DNA of 64,000 bases from Devosia sp. FKR38 (GCF_005222805.1 NZ_STGC01000005.1:2313256-2377255), one strand, 5' to 3'. Shown: positions 7,455 to 19,154, numbered from the stretch's first letter. The notes: generated by a model not told the origin, from the sequence alone. Program-made: numbers and translations.

Positions 7455-7915
7455 GCCGGAACGAGTACGCCAAGTTGATGCCGCGCAAAAGCCCAGCCGC
7501 GCAGCACCAGGAAATTCACCCCCGAGGTGAGGACAATCACCAGCGTCGAGGCCGTGGGCGTCGGCATGGCAAAGACCCGATAGAGTACAAAGCCAAACAG
7601 CGTCGCCAGCACCAGCGCACTGGCCTGCACGGCCAGATAGCGCGGCAATGCCACCGCATGCGGCGCATCGGACTGGAAGCTGAAGCGCCGATGCAGCAGA
7701 TAGATGGGCAGGATGAAGAGGGCATAGCACAGGCTATTGACCACCCATTTGTCCAGGCCGGTCGGCAGCGCCATCATCACATTGCTCAGCAGCAGGAAGC
7801 CCAGCGCCCCGGACGCACCGATCGCCACAAAGCTCAGCACCCCGGCAAACATGGGCCGCGGCGCGGGCCCGGCCGACGAGGTGGCGGGCATCAGGCTCTC
7901 AAGGGCAGCGCTCAT
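7451..7915 (-). CDS. GtrA-family membrane protein
   Basis: 154 residues with four hydrophobic helices, e.g. FVAIGASGALGFLLLSNV near the start and ASTLVIVLTSGVNFLVLRGWAF at the end; the closing N-F-x-x-x-R-x-W-x-F is characteristic of GtrA. Family members are proposed flippases for polyprenyl-phosphate sugars and usually sit beside a GtrB glycosyltransferase. Here the partner is a methyltransferase instead. ATG 7915 has AGGA nine bases upstream; ATG 7939 and a start at 8050 are possible but less well supported. Confidence 0.75.
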   Translation of the reverse strand: MSAALESLMPATSSAGPAPRPMFAGVLSFVAIGASGALGFLLLSNVMMALPTGLDKWVVNSLCYALFILPIYLLHRRFSFQSDAPHAVALPRYLAVQASALVLATLFGFVLYRVFAMPTPTASTLVIVLTSGVNFLVLRGWAFARHQLGVLVPA

Positions 7916-8227
7916 GGCGGCAATCCTGTCTCTGGTCATTTGGCACACGATCAACCGCTTATCGCGCCGCGTCCCTTGCCAGCCCCTTACGGCGCCGGGG
8001 CCGGCCAAGGACTGTCTTGCGCCATGGTTGAGACAGTGTGAATCGGGCATTGGCGTGTCCGCGGAAAGGTTTGACCAAAAGGTCCACTATTCACTGTCAC
8101 AAAACGCTGCCAAACTCCCTTCTGGCCGTGCCGCCTGGGGCCGCCATTTGTCGCCCCTGTCGCGCCACGACTCTGTCAGCGCGGCCGCGTGACTGAACTG
8201 CCGCAAGGCAAACCAAGGAAAACAGGG

Positions 8228-9835
8228 ATGAAAAAGCGACTTCTCGGCGCCACAGCGCTCACCCTCATTGTCGGTATGACCGGCGCAGCCCACGCAGAAT
8301 TCAAGCTCAATATCCTTCACATCAACGACTTTCACTCGCGCTTTGCACCCATCACCAGCAGCGATTCCAACTGCAGCGTCGAAGACGACACCGCCGGCAA
8401 GTGCTTTGGCGGCATCGCGCGCCTCAAGACCGAGATTGACGCCAAGCGCCAGGAACTGACGGGCGAGAACGTCGTGCTGCTCGATGCCGGCGACCAGTTC
8501 CAGGGTTCGCTGTTTTACACCCAGTATCGCAGCCAGATCGTCTCCGAGTTCGCCAGCGACCTGGGCATCGACGTCATGGCCGTCGGCAACCACGAGTTCG
8601 ATGATGGTCCCGAAGAGCTGGCCAAGCTCATCGATGCGGTGAAGTTCCCCATTATCTCGGGCAATACCAACGTTACCAACGAACCCATTCTCGCCGACAA
8701 GCTCAAGGGCACCTATGTGCTCGACTTCGGCGGCGAAAAGGTCGGCGTAGTCTCTGCCCTGGCCGAGGACACCGGCGAAACCTCCTCGCCCGGCAAGAAC
8801 GTCGCGTTCGACGACACTATCGACAGCCTGCGCACCCAGGTCGAGGCGCTCCAAGGCACCGGGATCACCAAGATCATCGCCCTCACCCATGTCGGCTACA
8901 CCCATGATCTCGAGATTGCGGCCAATGTCCCCGGCATCGACGTTATCGTCGGCGGCCACAGCCACACGCTGCTGTCCAACACCGACGAAAAGGCCGCTGG
9001 CCCCTATCCCACCATGGTCAAGGGCCCCGATGGGCATGAAGTGCCCGTGGTGACGGCCTATTCCTATGGCAAGTATCTGGGCGACCTGGCTGTGACCTGG
9101 GATGACGCGGGCAATGTCGTCACTGCTGACGGCGCCCCCATCCTGCTCGATGCCGCAGTGACCCCGAACCAGGCCTATGTCGATCGCCTGGCTGAACTGC
9201 AGAAGCCCATCGAATCCCTGATGGCCGAAGTGATCGGCAAGGCCACCGCGGCCATTGATGGTTCGCGCGAAACCTGCCGTGTCGTTGAGTGCCAGATGGG
9301 CAATCTGGTTGCCGACGCCATGCTGGATCGGGTTGCCGACCAGGGCGTGACCATTGCCATCCAGAACGGCGGCGGCGTCCGCGCCTCCATCGATGCTGGC
9401 GATATCACCATGGGCGAAGTGCTGACCGTCCTGCCATTCTCCAATACGCTGGCTACGGTGACCCTGTCGGGCGCCGATGTCATCGACGCGCTCGAAAACG
9501 GCGTCTCCGACATTGAGAACGGTGCCGGTCGCTTCCCGCAGGTCGCTGGCCTGAAATACAGCTACACCCTGGCCAAGCCGGCCGGTGAACGCATCAGCGA
9601 TGTCATGATCAAAGCCGAAGGCGACGCCTGGGCCCCCATTGATGAAGCCGCCAGCTACATCGTGGTCACCAACAACTACATGCGCGGTGGCGGCGACGGC
9701 TATGGCACCTTTGCCGAAGGCGACAATCCCTATGACTTCGGCCCGCCGCTCGAGCAGGTGCTGGCCGACTACATCGCCAAGCTGGGCGGCGAATACACGC
9801 CCTATACCGACGGCCGCATCACCGTCCTGCAGTAA
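8228..9835 (+). CDS. Periplasmic 5'-nucleotidase / 2',3'-cyclic phosphodiesterase family (UshA-like)
   Basis: 535 residues with a Sec signal peptide (cut after AHA, about residue 23). The N-terminal metallophosphatase domain carries the dinuclear-metal motifs ILHINDFHSRF, LLDAGDQFQGS, VGNHEFD, LTHVGY and GGHSHT. The C-terminal 5'-nucleotidase domain has NGGGVRASIDAGDITMGE and LPFSNTL. It would hydrolyse nucleotides or sugar nucleotides in the periplasm for phosphate and nucleoside scavenging. Cysteines at C-x-V-V-E-C and near the N-terminus could form disulfides. ATG 8228 precedes MKKRLL; an upstream in-frame start at 8189 would bury the signal peptide. Confidence 0.87.
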   Translation: MKKRLLGATALTLIVGMTGAAHAEFKLNILHINDFHSRFAPITSSDSNCSVEDDTAGKCFGGIARLKTEIDAKRQELTGENVVLLDAGDQFQGSLFYTQYRSQIVSEFASDLGIDVMAVGNHEFDDGPEELAKLIDAVKFPIISGNTNVTNEPILADKLKGTYVLDFGGEKVGVVSALAEDTGETSSPGKNVAFDDTIDSLRTQVEALQGTGITKIIALTHVGYTHDLEIAANVPGIDVIVGGHSHTLLSNTDEKAAGPYPTMVKGPDGHEVPVVTAYSYGKYLGDLAVTWDDAGNVVTADGAPILLDAAVTPNQAYVDRLAELQKPIESLMAEVIGKATAAIDGSRETCRVVECQMGNLVADAMLDRVADQGVTIAIQNGGGVRASIDAGDITMGEVLTVLPFSNTLATVTLSGADVIDALENGVSDIENGAGRFPQVAGLKYSYTLAKPAGERISDVMIKAEGDAWAPIDEAASYIVVTNNYMRGGGDGYGTFAEGDNPYDFGPPLEQVLADYIAKLGGEYTPYTDGRITVLQ

Positions 9836-9855
9836 TCCTGCAGCACCACAATGCG

Positions 9856-9884
9856 AAAGGGCGCCCCAACGGGCGCCCTTTTTC
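9856..9884 (+). terminator. Rho-independent terminator of the 5'-nucleotidase gene
   Basis: An 11-bp perfect stem (9856-9866 with 9871-9881) has loop CAAC and runs into T's. It may also stop the convergent DUF2798 gene. Confidence 0.85.
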
Positions 9885-9892
9885 TTGCGGCG

Positions 9893-10129
9893 TCAGTTCT
9901 CGACCACCAGGCCCGCCAGCCGCCGAACCAGCGGCAGCGTCACCAACAGCACCGGAAAGGCCACCACCCAGGAGATCAGCCAGGCCGACGGCCAAGTCTG
10001 CAACGCAAGCGGCGTCAGGCCCTGTGTCCGGACCACGCTGATCGCCGAGACCACGCAAGTCATCAGCAGCGACAGCAGCAGAGGAACCACAACAGCATTG
10101 TGGCGCTTGTGCAGTTTCTTGAACTTCAT
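9893..10129 (-). CDS. DUF2798 small membrane protein
   Basis: 78 residues, two transmembrane helices (VVVPLLLSLLMTCVVSAISVV and ISWVVAFPVLLVTLPLV) and a basic N-terminus. The pattern V-x-P-L-L-L-S-L-x-M-T plus S-W-x-x-A-F-P-V-x-L-x-x-x-P-x-V-R-R is that of the DUF2798 family. Function unknown. Monocistronic; it converges on the 5'-nucleotidase gene and shares its terminator. Confidence 0.75.
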   Translation of the reverse strand: MKFKKLHKRHNAVVVPLLLSLLMTCVVSAISVVRTQGLTPLALQTWPSAWLISWVVAFPVLLVTLPLVRRLAGLVVEN

Positions 10130-10271
10130 GGACGTCTATCCGTACTTCGCCAATCGTATTGCAGCGCAAGACCGACCGGCCGGTTGCGCGTTGATTGACG
10201 TAAACGCTTACGGAGCCTCCAGCGGAGGCAGCCCGATTCAAATGCCATCCGTCCGGCAGCTTGGCAAGATC

Positions 10272-10320
10272 AAAAACCGATGGCCCGCCGCGACACTTGT
10301 GGTCACGACGGGCCCTTTTT
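10272..10320. terminator. Bidirectional terminator-like hairpin
   Basis: Arms 10282-10294 and 10302-10314 pair with two mismatches. T5 follows on the plus strand (10316-10320) and T5 on the minus strand (A5 at 10272-10276). It lies just after the GlsB-like gene on the minus strand. The rest of 10130-10344 shows nothing else I can name. Confidence 0.6.
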
Positions 10321-10344
10321 GTCAGGCGGGCAGTCTCGGAACAA

Positions 10345-10596
10345 TCAGGCCCGGCGCGCGATCTGGCCCCAGACCAGCAGCACGATGACTGCGCCGATAA
10401 CCGAAGCGATAAAGCCGGCGCCGTCACCGACCGAATACCAGCCAATGGCCTGGCCCAGCCAGGTCGCCACCACGGAGCCGACAATGCCCAGCACCGTGGT
10501 CAGGATAAAGCCGCTCGGCTTGTTGTTGCCCGGTGTGATGATCTTGGCCACAAGCCCGGCCAGAAACCCGATGATGATCGCCCAGATGATACCCAT
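10345..10596 (-). CDS. GlsB/YeaQ/YmgE-family stress-associated membrane protein
   Basis: 83 residues with three hydrophobic helices and the family pattern M-G-I-I-W-A-I-I-I-G-F-L-A-G-L-V-A-K, then GFILTTVLGIVGSVVATWLG and a glycine-rich FIASVIGAVIVLL helix. Members are small inner-membrane transglycosylase-associated proteins induced by stress, of unknown mechanism. ATG 10596 follows GGAGACGCG; the frame stays open to 10659 but without a ribosome site. Confidence 0.8.
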   Translation of the reverse strand: MGIIWAIIIGFLAGLVAKIITPGNNKPSGFILTTVLGIVGSVVATWLGQAIGWYSVGDGAGFIASVIGAVIVLLVWGQIARRA

Positions 10597-10704
10597 AGCG
10601 CGTCTCCGTTGAGGGTGTTTGTTGGTCTGTTCCCTCTTGAGGCTGATAAATTGTCGCACACCATGGCGATTTCAAGATGACGGGCCATAAGCCCCCCCGC
10701 AAAC

Positions 10705-10731
10705 ACAGAAGGCCCGCATCGCTGCGGGCCT
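10705..10731 (-). terminator. Terminator-like hairpin after thuB
   Basis: A 9-bp stem (10710-10718 with 10723-10731) with loop TCGC lies 22 bp after the thuB stop. A T-rich but interrupted tract follows on the minus strand. Confidence 0.6.
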
Positions 10732-10752
10732 CCGTTTGGGTCAGGTCAAAGA

Positions 10753-11796
10753 CTAGACCGACAGTTCGCTGCGGTCGCGATCGGTCGTGGTCGCCAGATC
10801 GAGCACCTTCTGGATGCCGGTGGCATGGCGGAAGCTGGGCTCAAGGTTCTTGCCCGTGCGGACAGCCTCGACAAAGCGCATGTAATTGGTCGGCACCGGA
10901 TCGACGGCAACTTCGGTCCAGGTCCCCGTCTCGGCGTCATCGCCCAGACAGGTGAACAGCTTGCTCCAGTCGTGCCGATGCTGCACTTCCACCGAGCCCA
11001 GCTCGCCATAGATGCGCAGGCGCAGCTCGTTGAAATGGCCGGTCGCCCAGCGCGTCGCATGGATCACGCCCAGCGCGCCGTTCTCCAGCTGCGCCGTCAT
11101 GGCAAAGCTGTCATTGGCGTCCAGGTCATATTCGCCGATCCGGTTGTTCTCGGCCTTGTCGAAGGTCTCCAGCCGGCAGAACACCTTGGAGAAATCGCTG
11201 CCGGCGCCATACGCGGCAAAGTCGAGGATGTGCACGCCGATGTCGCCAAGCACGCCGTTCGAGCCATGCTTCTTGCTCAGCCGCCACAGCCACTGGCTTT
11301 CCGTGCGCCAGTCGCCCCACGCCTTGCTGACCAGCCAGCTCTGCAGATAGCTCGCCTCGAAATGCTTGACCTTCCCCACCGCGCCAGACTGCACGATGGC
11401 GCGCGCCTTCTGCAACTGCGCCACGTTGCGATAGGTCAGGTTGACCATGTTGACCAGGCCCAGCCGCTCGGCCAGTTCGGTCATTTCCATGGCCTTGGTA
11501 TGGTCCGTCGCCAGCGGCTTTTCGCAGAACACATGCTTGCCGGCCTGCAGCGCCGCCATGGTGGTGGGGTGGTGAATCGAATCCGGCGTCACATTGGCCA
11601 CCGCATCGAACTCACCCCAGGCAATGGCGGCATCCAGCGAGCCGAAGCCGCGCTTGATGCCATGCACCTTGTTGAACGCCTCGACGCGCGCCGGGTCGAC
11701 GTCGACGCCACCGACCAGTTCGACGCCTTCAATGCCTGCAAAGGCCTTGGCATGGGTATTGGCCATGCCACCGGTACCCAGAATGAGCAACCGCAT
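10753..11796 (-). CDS. thuB: Gfo/Idh/MocA-family dehydrogenase, trehalose catabolism (ThuB)
   Basis: 347 residues. The N-terminal Rossmann fold has GTGGMANTHAKAF, then VEAFNKVHG, the E-K-P motif (CEKPLATDHTKAMEM) that carries the catalytic lysine, and a C-terminal alpha/beta domain. In Sinorhizobium meliloti ThuB with ThuA oxidises trehalose and related disaccharides to 3-keto sugars. It is the last gene of a run in the exact order thuE-F-G-K-A-B, which supports the symbol. ATG 11796 follows GAGGGAATAACATC. The 156-bp gap to thuA holds no gene, so co-transcription is likely but there is room for a processing or promoter site. Confidence 0.85.
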   Translation of the reverse strand: MRLLILGTGGMANTHAKAFAGIEGVELVGGVDVDPARVEAFNKVHGIKRGFGSLDAAIAWGEFDAVANVTPDSIHHPTTMAALQAGKHVFCEKPLATDHTKAMEMTELAERLGLVNMVNLTYRNVAQLQKARAIVQSGAVGKVKHFEASYLQSWLVSKAWGDWRTESQWLWRLSKKHGSNGVLGDIGVHILDFAAYGAGSDFSKVFCRLETFDKAENNRIGEYDLDANDSFAMTAQLENGALGVIHATRWATGHFNELRLRIYGELGSVEVQHRHDWSKLFTCLGDDAETGTWTEVAVDPVPTNYMRFVEAVRTGKNLEPSFRHATGIQKVLDLATTTDRDRSELSV

Positions 11797-11952
11797 GATG
11801 TTATTCCCTCGGGACTCGCCCCAAAATTGCAACCAACTTGATGACATCCCCGCGCTCGGCCGGATGCACCCAGAAACCAAAACAAGCCGAACCGCTGCGG
11901 GGAGACACCGGCGCTTCGCCCGGCGCCAGCCCTTGGCGGTTCGGCACCAATC

Positions 11953-12735
11953 TTACTTCAGGCCTGCTTCGCCCGCGTGGTGCAGCTTGGGGCCGCGTTC
12001 CACCAGCGGCTCGATGGACTTCTCCACCGGCGTGTTGGGGGCATCGAGCAGTTCGGGATGCTGATCGGGGTTATAGGCCCAGTTCACCGCATTGCGCAGC
12101 ACCTGGCCCACCGTGGAGTCGTGATAGGTGGGATAGGTCTCGTGGCCCGGGCGGAAATAGAACACATTGCCCGCGCCGCGCCGATAGGTGAGGCCGCTGC
12201 GGAACACTTCGCCGCCCTGGAACCAGCTGACGAACACCGTTTCCAGCGGCTCCGGCACGCTGAAGGGCTCGCCATACATCTCTTCCATCTCGAGCTCGAA
12301 ATAGGCCGGCAGGCCCTTGGCGATCGGATGGCCGGGCGCGGTGACCCACAGCCGCTCGCGTTCGCCCGCCTCACGCCAGTGCAACGCACAGGGGCTGCCC
12401 ATCAGGCGCTTGAAGATCTTGGAGAAGTGGCCCGAGTGCAGCACGATCAGGCCCATGCCCTCCCACACGCGCTTGGCGATCCGTTCGACAATCTCGTCGT
12501 CCACCTGGCCGTGCGCCGCATGGCCCCACCACACCAGCACATCGGTATTGGCCAGCGCCTCCACGGTGCAGCCGTGCTCGGGCTCCTGCAGCGTGGTGGT
12601 CTTGGTTACGATATTGCTGTCGCTCTCGAGCAGCTTGGCAATGTGATTGTGCATGCCCAGCGGGTAGTTGTCGGCAACGATCTTGTTCTTCTGTTCGTGA
12701 ACGTTTTCGCCCCATATCAGGGTACGGATCGGCAT
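11953..12735 (-). CDS. thuA: ThuA, trehalose utilisation protein
   Basis: 260 residues with a full ThuA domain: [15 protein letters not shown] at the start, [32 protein letters not shown], then [20 protein letters not shown] and [11 protein letters not shown] at the end. The family has an amidotransferase-like fold; in rhizobia ThuA acts with ThuB in disaccharide catabolism through 3-keto intermediates. ATG 12735 has GGAGACTACCC upstream. It is 237 bp downstream of thuK, with a hairpin in the gap. Confidence 0.87.
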   Translation of the reverse strand: MPIRTLIWGENVHEQKNKIVADNYPLGMHNHIAKLLESDSNIVTKTTTLQEPEHGCTVEALANTDVLVWWGHAAHGQVDDEIVERIAKRVWEGMGLIVLHSGHFSKIFKRLMGSPCALHWREAGERERLWVTAPGHPIAKGLPAYFELEMEEMYGEPFSVPEPLETVFVSWFQGGEVFRSGLTYRRGAGNVFYFRPGHETYPTYHDSTVGQVLRNAVNWAYNPDQHPELLDAPNTPVEKSIEPLVERGPKLHHAGEAGLK

Positions 12736-12807
12736 GGGTAGTCTCCTGCATCGTCTGATGAACGCCGGGCTTCACGGAAGGGAGCCATGCCGCCGCGGCA
12801 ACGTAAA

Positions 12808-12829
12808 GTGCCGGCGCTGCCGCCGGCAC
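12808..12829 (-). other. Intercistronic hairpin between thuK and thuA
   Basis: Perfect 9-bp stem (12808-12816 with 12821-12829) with a 4-nt loop and only a weak TTTA tail on the minus strand. It may set the ratio of transporter to enzyme transcript rather than terminate fully. The rest of the 237-bp gap shows no gene. Confidence 0.5.
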
Positions 12830-12972
12830 GAATATCAATCTGGCCATTGCATCGCCTGCGTCCGCAAACGATCTGGCCGCGCACCCTGCATCCGGCGCAA
12901 GCGGGAGGACAAGCCCGTCACGCCATCAAACCGTTCGGTCCGCCCGCGACATCGCCACGGGCGACAGGCACA

Positions 12973-13980
<1,008 letters not shown>

Positions 13981-13992
13981 TTCTTGTTCTCC

Positions 13993-15818
<1,826 letters not shown>

Positions 15819-15854
15819 CTTGGCCTCCTCCCCTGTTGTCGATCAGTGTGCAAA

Positions 15855-15881
15855 GCGGACGGTCGGGGTTTTCCCGTCCGC
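15855..15881 (-). other. Hairpin between thuE and thuF
   Basis: Arms GCGGACGG (15855-15862) and CCGTCCGC (15874-15881) lie in the 91-bp gap after the binding-protein gene, without a T-run. Such hairpins often keep the binding-protein message more abundant than the permease message. Confidence 0.5.
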
Positions 15882-15909
15882 CCGCTCTGCTTTGGGCTGC
15901 CGGGAGGAC

Positions 15910-17178
15910 TTACCAGGCTTCGCCCTTGAGATCGGTCAGGTCGGCTTCCAGGCCTTCCAGGTTCTCTGCCGCAGTGCCGTTACCCGACAGGGTGTTGTGC
16001 ACGGCGCTCCAGAACAGCGAGGAGACCTCGTTGTACTTGATCTTGGTGGGAGCGGACGGGCGCGGCACGGCCTGCTCGAAGATGGCCTTCCAGTTCGCCA
16101 TGAACGGGGAAGCGGCCAGCACATCGGCATCTTCATACAGCGACGGGATGGTCGGCAGGTTGGACTGGTTGATGGCGCGTTCCTTCTGCACTTCCGTCGA
16201 GCTCAGGAACAGGGCGAGCTTGATCGCCTCTTCCGGGTCCGAGGAGTACTTGGAAACGGCAACGTTCCAGCCGCCCAGCGTAGCAGCCGAGCGTGCACCT
16301 TCGCCGTCACCGGCGGGCAGCGGAGCCACGTCGAACTTGCCCTTCACAGCCGAGTCATCGCTGTTGCCCAGAGCATAGGCATAGGGCCAGTTGCGCATGA
16401 ACACCGAATTGCCCAGCTGCCAGACGCCGCGGCTTTCTTCTTCCTGGTAAGCCAGGTTGCCTTCGGGCGAGATCGTGCCGATCCACTTGGCAGCACGGTC
16501 AATGGCCGCAGCAGCCTGCGGGTTGTTGATCGAGATGGTGCCATCGGCTTCCACGATCTGGCCGCCGCCATTGGACTTCACCCATTCCAGGGCGTCGCAG
16601 GTCAGGCCTTCATAGGCATTGCCCTGGAACACGAAGCCATACATCTCGGCATTGCCGGCTGCACGCTCGCCATCCATGATTTCCTGCGCGGTGGCAGCCA
16701 TTTCGTCCCAGGTGGCCGGCACGGGCTTGCTGTACTTCTCCAGCAGGTCCTTGCGGTAGAACAGGGCCGGGGCGTCGGTGAACGCCGGCATGGCGACGAG
16801 CTTGCCGTCCACGGTCTGCGACTCGATGATCGAGGGGAAGTGGTTACCCACCACGTCCTTGGCAGCCTCGGTCAGGTCGAGGAACTGGTCCGCCAGCTGC
16901 GGAGCCCAGATCACGTCGGTCTGGTACACGTCGATGTCGGTGTTGCCGGCTGCCAGCCAGAGCTTGTACTGGCCGAACTGGTCCGACGTCGACGACGGCA
17001 TCGGCACGATGGTGACCTTGTTGCCGGTGTCGGCTTCGAACTTGTCCAGCTGGCTGCGCAGGAATGCCAGACCGTTGCCGGTGTCGCCCGAAACGATCGA
17101 CAGATCAGCAGCCTGGGCCGAACCGACGACCAGCGTCACGCTCGCCAAGAGACCGACCAGAAGCTTGTTCAATTTCAT
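15910..17178 (-). CDS. thuE: Trehalose ABC importer solute-binding protein (ThuE)
   Basis: 422-residue family 1 extracellular binding protein with a Sec signal peptide (MKLNKLLVGLLASVTLVVGS, cut after AQA). The mature domain has the sugar-binder pattern DVIWAPQLADQFLDLTEAAKD, KLVAMPAFTDAPALFYRKDL and a C-terminal EEAIKLALFLSS-type helix. It would capture trehalose or related disaccharides in the periplasm and deliver them to ThuFG. Start ATG 17178 follows a strong GGGAGGAAATCTA; the frame stays open to 17280 but the upstream part carries no signal peptide. First gene of the thuEFGKAB operon, transcribed away from thuR. Confidence 0.85.
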   Translation of the reverse strand: MKLNKLLVGLLASVTLVVGSAQAADLSIVSGDTGNGLAFLRSQLDKFEADTGNKVTIVPMPSSTSDQFGQYKLWLAAGNTDIDVYQTDVIWAPQLADQFLDLTEAAKDVVGNHFPSIIESQTVDGKLVAMPAFTDAPALFYRKDLLEKYSKPVPATWDEMAATAQEIMDGERAAGNAEMYGFVFQGNAYEGLTCDALEWVKSNGGGQIVEADGTISINNPQAAAAIDRAAKWIGTISPEGNLAYQEEESRGVWQLGNSVFMRNWPYAYALGNSDDSAVKGKFDVAPLPAGDGEGARSAATLGGWNVAVSKYSSDPEEAIKLALFLSSTEVQKERAINQSNLPTIPSLYEDADVLAASPFMANWKAIFEQAVPRPSAPTKIKYNEVSSLFWSAVHNTLSGNGTAAENLEGLEADLTDLKGEAW

Positions 17179-17303
17179 TAGATTTCCTCCCGAATGAACC
17201 TGTTGTCGGGAAGGCACGGCAACACGGCCAGCGTCAAACGCGGACCCAAAAGCCGTTTCTCCTCCCTCAAAGTGCTCCATTTCGATGGCGTTTTCGCCAC
17301 CGT

Positions 17304-17319
17304 TTCAAAGCGCTTTGAA
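17304..17319. promoter_or_regulatory. LacI-type operator O1 in front of thuE
   Basis: A perfect 16-bp palindrome with half-site TTCAAAGC and a central CpG, the usual LacI/GalR operator layout. It begins four bases after the predicted thuE -10 element and so would cover the transcription start, giving direct repression by the divergent regulator. Confidence 0.75.
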
Positions 17320-17323
17320 TGAA

Positions 17324-17352
17324 AAAGAACCAGAGCGCCGAATTTCTGTCAA
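17324..17352 (-). promoter_or_regulatory. Candidate sigma-70 promoter of thuEFGKAB
   Basis: The minus strand shows TTGACA (17352-17347), a 17-base spacer and TTCTTT (17329-17324). The -10 is weak. Operator O1 sits immediately downstream. Confidence 0.5.
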
Positions 17353-17518
17353 GCGCCGCATTTGCGCATTCTTAGCAATTGCGGGGATTTGTGACTTTTT
17401 ATATAGCATTTTCAATGCCTTAAAATTTCTACGCCCCCAAAGAGGTTAATTTCCACCGATGTGGATTGATGTACGCACCTCAAACTGCGTGGCGCAAATT
17501 GCTGTCTTGCGTTAAAAA

Positions 17519-17534
17519 TTGAAATCGCTTTGAA
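17519..17534. promoter_or_regulatory. LacI-type operator O2 near thuR
   Basis: Reads TTGAAATCGCTTTGAA, two mismatches from operator O1 and in the same 16-bp frame. It lies 128 bases before the thuR ATG and 215 bp centre to centre from O1, so looping or autoregulation is possible. The remainder of the 483-bp thuE-thuR gap is AT-richer than its surroundings and holds no gene. A strong GGGAGGAG at about 17540 has no in-frame ATG behind it. Confidence 0.6.
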
Positions 17535-17661
17535 TGCCTCTGGGAGGAGTAGACAGGAAACGCTGTTCAAGGCGGCCTGTGTGCCCTATTGGCAGGGCCA
17601 GACAGCTGTCGGCGCAGGGTGCGCCGCCGCTGCCATGCCATGCCAAGGGCCAGTTGCAGCA

Positions 17662-18678
17662 ATGAGACTGAAGGATCTGGCCGAGCATCTCGGCCTTTCG
17701 CAGACCACCGTCAGCCGCGCGCTCAATGGCTATCCTGAGGTCAGCGAGACCACGCGCCTGCGGGTGGCCGAGACCGCTGCCAGACTAGGCTATCGGCCCA
17801 ATGCCAGCGCCCTGCGCCTGGCCACCGGTCGCTCGGGCGCCATCGGCCTGGTGCTGCGCGGCGCCGGCGAACTGGGCCCGCACATGAGCGAGTTCATGGC
17901 CGGCATGAGCGCCCGCATGGGCACTGAAGAGATCGACATTCTTCTGATCACCGTCGACAATTTCCAGGAGGAAATGGCGGCCTATCGGCGCCTGGCCGCC
18001 AGCCAGAAGGTCGACGCGATCGTGCTCCACTCGCCCACACTCAAGGATCCGCGCGCCGAACTGCTGCTCGAACTCAATATCCCTTTCATCATGCACGGCC
18101 GCACCGATATCGGCCAGCCGGTCGCCTGGATGGACATCGACAACACCGGCGCCGTCGAGCGCGCCACCAGCCATCTGCTCGATCTCGGCCATCGCCGCAT
18201 CGCCCTGCTCAATGGGCTCAAGGGGCGAACCTTTGCCGAGCATCGCGAACTCGGTTACCTCGCGGCCCTCTCAGGGCGCGGCGTATCGGTTGATCCCGCC
18301 CTGATGAGCAATTCGGTCTTTACCGACGAAGTGGCCTTCCGCCTCGCCCAGTCCATGCTCGAGCTGCGCCCGCGGCCCACGGCATTCCTGCCCGGCTCGA
18401 TGATGACGGCGCTCGGGGTTTTCCGCGCCATTCGCCAGGCCGGCCTGGTGTTGGGCAAGGATGTCTCCATGATCGCCCATGACGACGTCTTCCCCTACCT
18501 CAACGCCGACAACATGTTTCCGTCCATGTCGACCACGCGCTCGTCCATCCGCGCGGCGGGCACCCGCATCGCCGAGCTGATCCTGGCGATCCTGGCCGGC
18601 AAGCCGCCCGAGGGTATCCACGAGCTCTGGCCGGTCGAACTGGTGCTGCGCGAAAGCTCGGGTCCGCCACCGGCCTGA
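17662..18678 (+). CDS. thuR: LacI-family repressor of the thu operon (ThuR)
   Basis: 338 residues. The N-terminal helix-turn-helix is MRLKDLAEHLGLSQTTVSRA with a hinge helix (YRPNASALRLATG), followed by a periplasmic-binding-protein-like sugar domain (MDIDNTGAVERATSHLLDLG, HDDVFPYLN). Divergent from thuEFGKAB with LacI-type palindromes between, which is the S. meliloti arrangement where ThuR represses the operon. The domain starts exactly at ATG 17662. A longer frame to TTG 17530 would add 44 residues unlike the family. The ribosome site before 17662 is weak. Confidence 0.85.
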   Translation: MRLKDLAEHLGLSQTTVSRALNGYPEVSETTRLRVAETAARLGYRPNASALRLATGRSGAIGLVLRGAGELGPHMSEFMAGMSARMGTEEIDILLITVDNFQEEMAAYRRLAASQKVDAIVLHSPTLKDPRAELLLELNIPFIMHGRTDIGQPVAWMDIDNTGAVERATSHLLDLGHRRIALLNGLKGRTFAEHRELGYLAALSGRGVSVDPALMSNSVFTDEVAFRLAQSMLELRPRPTAFLPGSMMTALGVFRAIRQAGLVLGKDVSMIAHDDVFPYLNADNMFPSMSTTRSSIRAAGTRIAELILAILAGKPPEGIHELWPVELVLRESSGPPPA

Positions 18679-18695
18679 GCCGCACGCGTTTTGTC

Positions 18696-19154
18696 TTACC
18701 CGCGTCCGCTGACTCGATCTGCAAGCGCCGCCACCAGGCTGCACAGCGCGCCGGCCACCAGCCCGACTAGCCCCAAGGCCAGAGGCAGCGGCCCTTGCAC
18801 CATGCCGGCCTGTATCAGCAGGCCCACCGGCAACAGCAGCAATCCGCCCGCGATCAGCCCGGTCAATGCCGTCCGCAGAGGCCAGCCCAACCTCCGCGCG
18901 AGGCGAGCATCCACCAGGCCGCAGACCAGGGCCGGCGGCCCGCCGATGAACCAGAAGGGCGGCAAAACCACCAGCATGGGCAGGCTGGCCGGGTCGCTAT
19001 AGGCGATGCCCAGATCAAGCCCTTCCCCCAACAGCAATGGCACCGCCAGCAGCAACAGCAGCCCGCCCAGCGGCACGCCGAGCAGCACGAAGATCAGCCC
19101 CCGCCACAAGAGGGTCGGCGGGCGCGCCGTCTGCTCCTCCGTCACGGGCGCCAC
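18696..19154 (-). CDS. Multi-pass membrane protein of unknown function
   Basis: About 149-152 residues. There is no ATG; GTG at 19145 (with AGGG upstream) or GTG at 19154, directly after the upstream stop codon, are the candidate starts. After a short cytoplasmic segment (TEEQTARPPTLLWRG) come four hydrophobic helices, rich in Leu, Gly and Pro (LIFVLLGVPLGGLLLLLAV, LPMLVVLPPFWFIGGPPALV, ALTGLIAGGLLLLPVGLLI, LALGLVGLVAGALCSLVAAL). I do not recognise a family. It abuts the exported coiled-coil protein gene and is probably the last gene of that operon. Confidence 0.6.
   Translation of the reverse strand: MAPVTEEQTARPPTLLWRGLIFVLLGVPLGGLLLLLAVPLLLGEGLDLGIAYSDPASLPMLVVLPPFWFIGGPPALVCGLVDARLARRLGWPLRTALTGLIAGGLLLLPVGLLIQAGMVQGPLPLALGLVGLVAGALCSLVAALADRVSGRG

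Noticed and set aside
8094..8111. CTGTCAC-AAAA-CGCTGCC upstream of the 5'-nucleotidase gene as a Pho box
   Set aside because: Only the first half-site fits; the second matches at two of seven positions, so the evidence is too weak despite the plausible function.
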